The notes beneath the pieces are model-generated. The model had not been told where the DNA came from. It ran no database searches and was given only the letters and a program-made list of their open reading frames with translations. Below are positions 58,207 through 64,000 of a stretch of 64,000 nucleotides of DNA, piece after piece (within the stretch, counting starts at the first letter, position 1; the number at the start of each line of letters is the position of its first letter). A program made the position numbers and the translations under genes. This DNA is from Nocardiopsis sp. CNR-923 (lineage in GTDB: Bacteria; Actinomycetota; Actinomycetes; Streptosporangiales; Streptosporangiaceae), in NCBI RefSeq assembly GCF_001942255.1, contig NZ_MKKC01000072.1, forward strand, positions 1 to 64,000, written 5' to 3'.

Positions 58207-59360
58207 ACGCCGTGGACGAACGTGAGCGCCGCTGGCGGCTGGTGCTCGGCCGGGAGGCCCGGTGCTCGGGGCTGAGCGCGGCCGACCAGGGGATGGACGG
58301 GGCCCTGGAAGCCCTGTACAACCGCTCCGCCGCGCCCGCGGACGCCTCCGGTCGGCGGAGCGCGGGGCTCGGGAGTTCGGCCCCCCGGGTCGCCCGGTGG
58401 CTGGGGGACATCCGGGAGTACTTCCCGACACCGGTCGTGCAGGTGATGCAGCAGGACGCCATGGAGCGGCTGGGGCTGCACCAACTCCTGCTGGAGCCGG
58501 AGATGATGGCGGCCGTCGAACCGGACGTGCACCTGGTGGGAACGCTGCTGTCGCTGAACCGGGTGATGCCGGACGAGGCCCGCGAGTCGGCGCGCGCGGT
58601 GGTGCGCAAGGTCGTCGAGGACCTGGAGGAGCGGGTCGCGCGCAAGACCCGTTCGGTGGTGCGGGGCGCGATCGACCGGTCGGCGCGCACGCACCGGCCG
58701 CGCCGGGTGGCGGACATCGACTGGAACGCCACGATCCGGCGGAACCTGGCCAACTACCTTCCCGAGCACAACACGATCGTGCCGCAGACCCTCGTGGGGC
58801 ACGGGCGGCGGAGCCGGGGCGTGCAGAAGGAGGTGGTGCTGGCCATCGACCAGAGCGGGTCGATGGCGGCCTCCGTGGTGTACGCGAGCGTGTTCGGCGC
58901 GGTGCTGGCGTCGATGAGCTCGCTGAAGACGTCGCTCGTGGTCTTCGACACCGCCGTGGTGGACCTGACCGAGCAGCTGACCGACCCGGTGGAGGTGCTG
59001 TTCGGGACACAGCTGGGCGGCGGCACGCACATCAACAAGGCCATTCGCTACTGCCAGGGGCTGGTCACGAAGCCGAACGACTCGGTGTTCGTGCTGATCA
59101 GCGACCTGTACGAGGGCGGTGTCCGGGAGGAGATGCTCAGGCGGGTGGCCGCGGTGAAGGCCGCCGGGACACAGGTCGTCGTGCTGCTGGCGCTGTCCGA
59201 CGAGGGAGCGCCGTTCTACGACCGGGAGAACGCGGCGGCGCTCGCGGCGATGGACGTGCCCGCGTTCGCGTGCACCCCGGACGCTTTCCCCGAGCTGATG
59301 GCGGCCGCCATCCAGGGGCAGCCGCTCACGGCCTGGGTGGACAAGCACCAGGACGCGTGA
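58203..59360 (+). CDS. VWA domain protein
   Basis: The 385-residue protein overlaps the preceding gene (GTGA). Its C-terminal VWA domain has an intact MIDAS: VVLAIDQSGSMAASV, the Thr in GGGTHINKAI, and VLISDLYEGG. The N-terminal half is helical (WLGDIREYFPTPVVQVMQQDAMERL). With the MoxR ATPase it should form a chaperone-like pair that clamps a substrate through a bound metal. A hairpin follows at 59369, closing the five-gene operon. Confidence 0.9.
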   Translation: MNAVDERERRWRLVLGREARCSGLSAADQGMDGALEALYNRSAAPADASGRRSAGLGSSAPRVARWLGDIREYFPTPVVQVMQQDAMERLGLHQLLLEPEMMAAVEPDVHLVGTLLSLNRVMPDEARESARAVVRKVVEDLEERVARKTRSVVRGAIDRSARTHRPRRVADIDWNATIRRNLANYLPEHNTIVPQTLVGHGRRSRGVQKEVVLAIDQSGSMAASVVYASVFGAVLASMSSLKTSLVVFDTAVVDLTEQLTDPVEVLFGTQLGGGTHINKAIRYCQGLVTKPNDSVFVLISDLYEGGVREEMLRRVAAVKAAGTQVVVLLALSDEGAPFYDRENAAALAAMDVPAFACTPDAFPELMAAAIQGQPLTAWVDKHQDA

Positions 59361-59368
59361 CGCGCCCG

Positions 59369-59395
59369 GGTGGGGCCGCGGGGCGGGGCCCCACC
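59369..59395 (+). terminator. Terminator of the SWIM-VWA operon
   Basis: A perfect 9-bp stem (59369-59377 with 59387-59395) with a nine-base loop lies eight bases after the VWA stop. Confidence 0.65.
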
Positions 59396-59798
59396 CCGCG
59401 GTCGCCCACAGGCCGCCCGAACGGCATCCCCTCCCCGTCGGAGATCAGGACTGTCCCCGGTGGCGCGCCTCCTCCCGCTCGACCGGTTCAGCGGAACGCA
59501 CGTCACGGTACTCCCTTGCCGCGGATCGGGAGAACCTCCGCAGACAACGCGACACCAGCCGCGAAATCCGGTGGCCGCCGCCGAGGGGCGCTCGCTAGGC
59601 TGCCTACCGTGCCCGAGTCGAACGAATAGGCCGCCTCAGGGCCGACTCGGCGGACACGCGCCCGCATGCGACGATCGAACGTCCGCCGACCACGCCCTGG
59701 CGGCGGCCGACCACCCAGTCCGTTCCGCCGCGTCAGCGTCCCACACCGGTACGCGCCCCGCGCCGCCCGGCTCCGACCCTGACTCTCGGAGCACGTCC
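59396..59798. other. Intergenic region upstream of the MFS gene
   Basis: This 403-bp gap has no recognisable gene; open frames through it are low-complexity Arg/Pro-rich. It probably contains the MFS promoter. Confidence 0.35.
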
Positions 59799-60926
59799 TT
59801 GCCTGCTCGTCACCGTGACGCGTTCATCCTCGTCACCGTCCTCTCGTCCATCCTCGTCCTGCCCTTGGCCATCACCGGGGCCTCCGCCGCACTGCCCGCA
59901 CTGCGGGCGGAGTTCGGCGGCGCGCTGTCCGCCGCCCAGTGGGTGGTCAACGCCTACAACGCCTGCTTCGCGGCCTTCCTGGTGTGCGCGGGCTCCATCG
60001 CCGACGCGGTCGGCCGGCGCAGGGTCTACGCCACCGGCGTCGGCCCGTTCTTCATCAGTGGACTGACGTGCCTGTTCGTCCAGGACATCACGGCACTCAT
60101 CGCCCTCCGCGCTCTCGGCGGTGTCGGTGCGGCTGCCGTCGTCGCCGGCGGATCCGCGATCCTCACGAGCGTGTTCGAGGGCCCGGCGAGGGCCCGCGCC
60201 TTCGGGCTCCTCGGCACCGTCGCCGGGGCCGGTACCGCTTTCGGTCCCGCTGTCGCGGGACTGCTCATCGCCGCCCTCGGCTGGCGGTGGGCCTTCGCCG
60301 CTCCCGCCGTCGTGGCGGGGGTCGTCCTCCTGCTCCTGCCCGTGCTCCCGCCGACGCGGGGAACCGGTCGCCGCGTCGACGTGCGCGGCGCGGTGCTGTT
60401 CACTCTCGCGCTCCTGATGCTGATCACCGCGCTGGTCGAGGGCCCGGGGCGCGGAGCCCTCCTCGGGGGCGGACTTCTGGTGACGTCGCTCCTGCTGTTC
60501 GGTGGGTTCGCCGCCGTGGAACGCCGTCGTCCGGAACCCCTCGTCGACCTCACCGTGTTGGCCAACCGGCGGTTCGTCGCCTTCTCCCTCGCGGCGGCCG
60601 CGTTTATGGTGGTGCTCGTCCCACTGCTGGTGTACCTGCCCTCCTACCTGATCGCCGTTGTGGGGGTGAGTCCCGCGCGGGCCGGTCTGTGGCTGCTGAT
60701 GCTCACGGCGCCGACACTGGTGCTGCCGACAGTGGGGGCCGAACTGGCCGCGCGGCTGCCGCACACGGCGGTCGTGGTCGGCGCGCTCGCGTTGTCCGGT
60801 GCGGGAGCCGTCGCCCTCTCCACTCTGGGACCGGACGCCACCCCCCTGCGGCTCCTGGTGCCGTTCCTCCTCGTCGCCGCACTCGGCGGCCCGGCGTCCG
60901 AGAGGGTCCGTCCGCACAAGGGCTGA
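59799..60926 (+). CDS. MFS transporter (DHA2-like), C-terminally short
   Basis: TTG 59799 follows CGGAG. The 375-residue protein has about 12 hydrophobic helices and drug:H+ antiporter-2 motifs: LRAEFGGALSAAQWVVNAYN, GSIADAVGRRRVY (motif A) and GAGTAFGPAVAGLLIAALGWRWAF (motif C). DHA2 members usually have 14 helices and more than 450 residues. Here the chain ends SERVRPHKG right after helix 12 and a strong terminator follows, so the last two helices are missing. The substrate is unknown. Confidence 0.8.
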   Translation: MPARHRDAFILVTVLSSILVLPLAITGASAALPALRAEFGGALSAAQWVVNAYNACFAAFLVCAGSIADAVGRRRVYATGVGPFFISGLTCLFVQDITALIALRALGGVGAAAVVAGGSAILTSVFEGPARARAFGLLGTVAGAGTAFGPAVAGLLIAALGWRWAFAAPAVVAGVVLLLLPVLPPTRGTGRRVDVRGAVLFTLALLMLITALVEGPGRGALLGGGLLVTSLLLFGGFAAVERRRPEPLVDLTVLANRRFVAFSLAAAAFMVVLVPLLVYLPSYLIAVVGVSPARAGLWLLMLTAPTLVLPTVGAELAARLPHTAVVVGALALSGAGAVALSTLGPDATPLRLLVPFLLVAALGGPASERVRPHKG

Positions 60927-60948
60927 CGACCGGCGCGACACCGGAAGG

Positions 60949-60987
60949 GGGAACGGCCCGGCCGCTGGGGGCGGCCGGGCCGTTCCC
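60949..60987 (+). terminator. Strong terminator after the MFS gene
   Basis: A perfect 17-bp stem (60949-60965 with 60971-60987) with a five-base loop lies 22 bp after the stop. Confidence 0.8.
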
Positions 60988-61170
60988 GGGCTCCCTCGGG
61001 CGCGTTCCCACCCCCGCCGCCTTGACCGTTCGTTCGGTGAGGGCGTAGCGCTCCGGCAGTCTCCACGGCGTGCATGGCGAGCGGTACGGGTCTCGCGCGA
61101 ACACCGACGGCCAGGGCTGCCGATTGTCGTAGGGTCTGCACAGAACCCGTGCCCTTCCAGAGGAGTGCCC

Positions 61171-61914
61171 GTGGCGAAACCGAAGATCGAGGAACTGGGT
61201 TGGTGTCCCACCCCCATGGGTGAGATCAGCCTCCGCCGCCGTTGGGACCCGGTGGCCCGCGCCGACGTCCACGAAATCCGGCTCGACGACGCGTTCCTCA
61301 TGTCGAGCCTGTTCACCGCGGCCGAGGAGGAGATGGCGCGGCTCGCGTTGGCCGAACTGCGCGCGGGCGGCCGGTCCGAGGGGTTCGACGTCGCGGTCGG
61401 CGGCCTGGGCCTGGGCTACACGGCGGCGGCCGTTCTCGACGACCCGGGCGTGCGCTCCCTGGCCGTGATCGAGGCCCTGGAGGCGGTCGTCGACTGGCAC
61501 GCGCGAGGACTGGTCCCGGCCGCGGGGGCGCTGTCCAAGGATCCTCGCTGCCGTCTGCTCCACGGCGACTTCTTCGCGGCGGTCGCCTCACCGGGCGGTC
61601 TGCTCTCCGGGGCGCCCGACCGGTTGTTCGACGCGCTGGTCGTGGACATCGACCACTCGCCCCGGCACGTCCTGGACCCGTCGCACGCGGACTTTTACAC
61701 ACCGGACGGCACCAGACGTCTCACCGACCACCTGCGCCCCGGCGGGGTGTTCGCACTGTGGTCCGACGACCCTCCCGACGACACCTACCTCAAGGTGCTC
61801 CGCACGGCATTCGACCGCGTGCGCGCCGAGGTGGTCGCCTTCCCCAACCCCTACCGGGACGAGCCGTCGGCGAACACGGTCTACCTCGGCACCCGCCCGG
61901 CCGATCCGGACTGA
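61171..61914 (+). CDS. Spermidine-synthase-like methyltransferase-fold protein
   Basis: GTG 61171 has AGAGGAG nearby. The 247-residue protein matches the polyamine-synthase-like class of Rossmann proteins: MSSLFTAAEEEMARLAL, FDVAVGGLGLGYTAAAVL (SAM/decarboxylated SAM-binding loop), SLAVIEALEAVVDWH, RLLHGDFF, DALVVDIDHSP, then YTPDGTRRLTDHLRPGGVFALWSDD. It may transfer an aminopropyl or methyl group. True spermidine synthase activity is not certain. An 8-bp stem spanning 61899-61928 may terminate it. Confidence 0.8.
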   Translation: MAKPKIEELGWCPTPMGEISLRRRWDPVARADVHEIRLDDAFLMSSLFTAAEEEMARLALAELRAGGRSEGFDVAVGGLGLGYTAAAVLDDPGVRSLAVIEALEAVVDWHARGLVPAAGALSKDPRCRLLHGDFFAAVASPGGLLSGAPDRLFDALVVDIDHSPRHVLDPSHADFYTPDGTRRLTDHLRPGGVFALWSDDPPDDTYLKVLRTAFDRVRAEVVAFPNPYRDEPSANTVYLGTRPADPD

Positions 61915-62071
61915 GGCGGCGATCGGCCCGCGGTGCGGCGCGCTCCACACCCCACTGTCGTCCACCGGCGGCGCGCACTCGGCGCCGCCCTCCGTCCGGT
62001 GGAGCCAGTCGGAGCGCACCAGCGCCTGCTCACGCGTCGGACGGAGGGTGAGGTCGTCGTTCAGGCGTGCC

Positions 62072-62830
62072 CTACTCCTCCGAGGGCAGCAGCCCCCGAG
62101 CGATGACGGATTCGGTCAGTGCGCGCAGGACCTGGTCGGCGTCGCCTTCGTGCCCCGGGTGCCCGGTCGTGCGGCGGACTTCCTCGCGCACGGCCGCCAC
62201 CACGGCCTCCGAGCGCAGGACCGCCGCGAGCGGTTCGGCCCGCAGGGCCTCGTTCCACGTGCGCAGCGTCTCCAGGCGGCCGTTCTCCACCGCCTCGTGG
62301 GTGAGGTGGAACAGCGCGTCGATGCCGCGCTCGTGGGATTCGGCGTCCATCAGGTCGACGTCGACGACCAGGACCGGCTGGGTTCCCTCGCCGTCCCCGC
62401 TGGGCCGCAGGTGGTAGGCCTTCCACAGCCGACCGTTGGTCAGGACGATCCACTCGGCGTCGTGCTCGGCGGCCACCCGGCGGGCGGTCTGGATGTTGCG
62501 CACGTCCAGGTCCTGCGCGCACCCCTTCACCTCCACGGGTGCGAAGAGCGCGCCGTCGCGGACGATCGCGTAGTCGACCGACTCGCCGCCTGTGCGGTAC
62601 TCCGTGGTCAGGTCCTGGTACTTGCTGTAGTTCATGCCGACGCTGAGGATGTCGGCGACGAGCATCCGCGTGTCGCCCTCGTTGGCGCCGCGTTCGACGA
62701 GTTCGGCCAGCGGCCCGGACAGGCGGTCGATCGCGGCGGCGAGCCGACTGCGTACGGGGGTCTCCCAGCTGACGCTCGTGGTCGTGAACTGACCGGTCCT
62801 GGTCATCACCTGGGTTGCCTCAGCGTCCAT
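62072..62830 (-). CDS. PD-(D/E)XK nuclease-like (HSDR_N-type) protein
   Basis: This 252-residue soluble protein has the restriction-endonuclease-like core near residues 65-130: a long N-terminal helix pair, then SVDYAIVRDGALFAPVEVKG (Asp and ExK motif), and RRVAAEHDAEWIVLTNGRLWKAYHL. This is the pattern of type I restriction R-subunit N-terminal domains and related stand-alone proteins. No methylase or specificity gene adjoins. ATG 62830 is used; ATG 62806 is possible. It may be a DNA-repair or defence nuclease. Confidence 0.7.
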   Translation of the reverse strand: MDAEATQVMTRTGQFTTTSVSWETPVRSRLAAAIDRLSGPLAELVERGANEGDTRMLVADILSVGMNYSKYQDLTTEYRTGGESVDYAIVRDGALFAPVEVKGCAQDLDVRNIQTARRVAAEHDAEWIVLTNGRLWKAYHLRPSGDGEGTQPVLVVDVDLMDAESHERGIDALFHLTHEAVENGRLETLRTWNEALRAEPLAAVLRSEAVVAAVREEVRRTTGHPGHEGDADQVLRALTESVIARGLLPSEE

Positions 62831-62969
62831 GCCCGTCCGTTTCCGCGGTCGCCGTGGATCCCGCCGCGGGCTGCCGTGGCGGGATCGTGCCGTGCCGATC
62901 GTACAACTCGGTCGGGTTCGCCGGTTCGTCGGCCGAGGCCTGACGGGGAGAATGAACCGATCCGCGTGC

Positions 62970-63821
62970 TCAGTGCGGGGCGGCGGAGCCGTTCACGGCG
63001 AACCGGGCCCGGAACGCCCTCGGACTCACTCCTCGACGTCGCTTGAAGGCGGTGCTGAACGCCGCCGCGTCGCCGTACCCGACCGCTCTGGCCACCTGTG
63101 CCACGCTCGCGTGCGACTCCGAGAGCAGTTCCTCGGCCGTCTCCATCCGCCGTTCGGTGAGGTAGCCAAGCGGAGACTGGCCCATGACCTCGGTGAACCG
63201 CCTGGCGAAGTGCGCGCGGGACACCTTCGCCCTGGCCGCCAGGGACTCCACCGTCCACGCCGCGTCGGGACGCTCGTGCATGCCTTCGAGCGCGGGTCCG
63301 GTCACGGGGTCCAACGCACCCCGGTACCAGGCGGGGGCGTCGATGCCGCGCTCCTGGAACCAGCAGCTCAGCGTACAGACGAGTCCCAGGTCGAGGACGC
63401 GGTCGATGAGCGCCTGGGAGCCGGGTCCGTGCTGGACGGCCAGGGCCTGCCGCGCCGGTTGGAGCCAGGCGACGTCGTCGATGCCCTCGCGGTGGACCAG
63501 AGCCGGCGGAAGGGTCCGCAGCAGCCGTTCGTGGCGACCGTGAGTGACCTGGTAGACGCCGACGACCAGGGAGGTGGTCTGCGTGTGGTCGTCGACGAGG
63601 ACGAAGTGCTCCGGTCCACGTACCAGCACGGTGTCTCCCGCTCCGACGCGGAGCCGGGTGCCGTCCGACAGGAGCACCGACGCCCCACCGCCGACCACCG
63701 TGACCATCGTCAGCGCCGCTCCCTCGGTGCAGCGGGCCGTCCACGGTTCGCGCAGAGACGTCTGGAAGACGCAGGCCCCCTCCGACCGGATGCCGCGGAG
63801 CATGTCACTGAGAGGATCCAT
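62970..63821 (-). CDS. AraC-family regulator with cupin sensor
   Basis: The 283-residue protein has an N-terminal AraC-binding cupin (about 1-170, with GGGASVLLSDGTRLRVGAGDTVLVRGPEHFVL). It ends in a two-helix-turn-helix AraC domain (ESLAARAKVSRAHFARRFTEVMGQSPLGYLTERRM, then VAQVARAVGYGDAAAFSTAFKRRRGVSPRAFR). ATG 63821 is preferred over a longer start at 63878. It is divergent from the reductase gene at 63902 and probably controls it, as such regulators commonly do. Confidence 0.9.
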   Translation of the reverse strand: MDPLSDMLRGIRSEGACVFQTSLREPWTARCTEGAALTMVTVVGGGASVLLSDGTRLRVGAGDTVLVRGPEHFVLVDDHTQTTSLVVGVYQVTHGRHERLLRTLPPALVHREGIDDVAWLQPARQALAVQHGPGSQALIDRVLDLGLVCTLSCWFQERGIDAPAWYRGALDPVTGPALEGMHERPDAAWTVESLAARAKVSRAHFARRFTEVMGQSPLGYLTERRMETAEELLSESHASVAQVARAVGYGDAAAFSTAFKRRRGVSPRAFRARFAVNGSAAPH

Positions 63822-63901
63822 GACACAAGCGTAGACGATCACAAAAGGAATCGAGCTTCTGAGCCATGGATCGTCCACGTCCGTTGTCTTCTACTGAATC
63901 C

Positions 63902-64000
63902 ATGACCTCACAGACACCTATGGCCAATGACGAGCCGACCGCGTTGGTCGTGGTCTCCCACCACCGTTCGGACTCACTGACCAGGGCCGTGGGCGAGCGC
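63902..64000 (+). CDS. NAD(P)H-dependent flavodoxin-like oxidoreductase, partial
   Basis: Only the first 33 codons lie in the window. After a short tail, LVVVSHHRSDSLTRAVGER matches the first strand, phosphate-binding loop and helix of flavodoxin-fold NAD(P)H:quinone/FMN reductases. It is divergent from the AraC gene across 80 bp of fairly AT-rich DNA. Confidence 0.65.
   Translation, partial: MTSQTPMANDEPTALVVVSHHRSDSLTRAVGER

Noticed and set aside
59733-61316. 527-codon leftward ORF
   Set aside because: It is antisense to the MFS and spermidine-synthase-like genes and composed of Gly/Arg/Gln/Glu-rich low-complexity sequence.

Overview
The window is about 73% GC with strongly GC-biased third codon positions, GTG/TTG starts and many GTGA/TTGA/TGATG gene overlaps. 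It carries an actinobacterial type VII secretion locus, FxSxx/SAV_2336-type conflict genes, DUF397/DUF5753 remnants and a Thermobifida-like polyester hydrolase. Together these point to a filamentous actinomycete, most likely of the Nocardiopsaceae (Nocardiopsis/Streptomonospora/Thermobifida group). This is an inference from gene content; no rRNA is present.

Layout. 1-3958: a cut secreted protein, fructose-bisphosphate aldolase, a small membrane protein, pyrE, cutA and a degenerate hydrolase. 4034-15558: a type VII secretion (T7SS) locus with EccC, a DUF6177-like protein, two ESAT-6-like proteins, a membrane-anchored TNT-fold protein, EccD, a Walker-less MinD-like protein and a proline-rich EspI-like protein. 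15816-19747: a degenerate GGDEF-like protein divergent from a giant ECF sigma factor fused to a zinc-finger, a membrane segment and a His-rich extracellular region. 19946-22278: a NYN-domain protein and a TPR-like protein. 22537-26709: a class I ribonucleotide reductase operon (nrdAB) behind NrdR-like boxes and a cobalamin riboswitch; its NrdB looks like the tyrosine-less class Ic type. 26836-33426: a conflict-system-like cluster (Trypco1-like, DUF397, FxsT-like NB-ARC/TPR, SAV_2336-related, trypsin-VMAP). 33782-43365: housekeeping transport and metabolism (putP, glycolipid-binding-like, nadE, acyltransferase, Kef-type antiporter, AGE isomerase plus sugar kinase). 43528-51288: YbdK-type ligase, a LAL/LuxR regulator, a decayed XRE-DUF5753/DUF397 pair, a polyester hydrolase (cutinase/PETase-like) and an atypical P450. 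51713-59360: a tightly overlapping five-gene SWIM / DUF5691 / MoxR / DUF5682 / VWA operon. 59799-64000: an MFS transporter, a spermidine-synthase-like protein, a PD-(D/E)XK-like protein, an AraC regulator and a divergent partial flavin reductase.

Sequence quality. At least 21 conserved genes or gene segments are broken by single-base frameshifts, including essential ones (pyrE, nrdA, nrdB). Nearly all are repaired by adding one base, often next to a G or C run. A uniform deletion sign points to consensus errors rather than decay, so these genes are annotated here as CDS spanning the shift. The exceptions that look like real decay are the XRE-DUF5753 fragment and the amber-interrupted DUF397 gene at 47.9-48.5 kb.

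How genes work together. The T7SS locus supplies a motor ATPase (EccC), a membrane channel component (EccD) and small substrates; EccB, EccE and the mycosin are not in this window. The nrdAB region combines repressor boxes with vitamin B12 sensing, so the B12-independent reductase is probably made when cobalamin is scarce. The trypsin-VMAP/SAV_2336/FxsT set and the SWIM-MoxR-VWA set are two separate chaperone/protease-type modules of unclear biological role.
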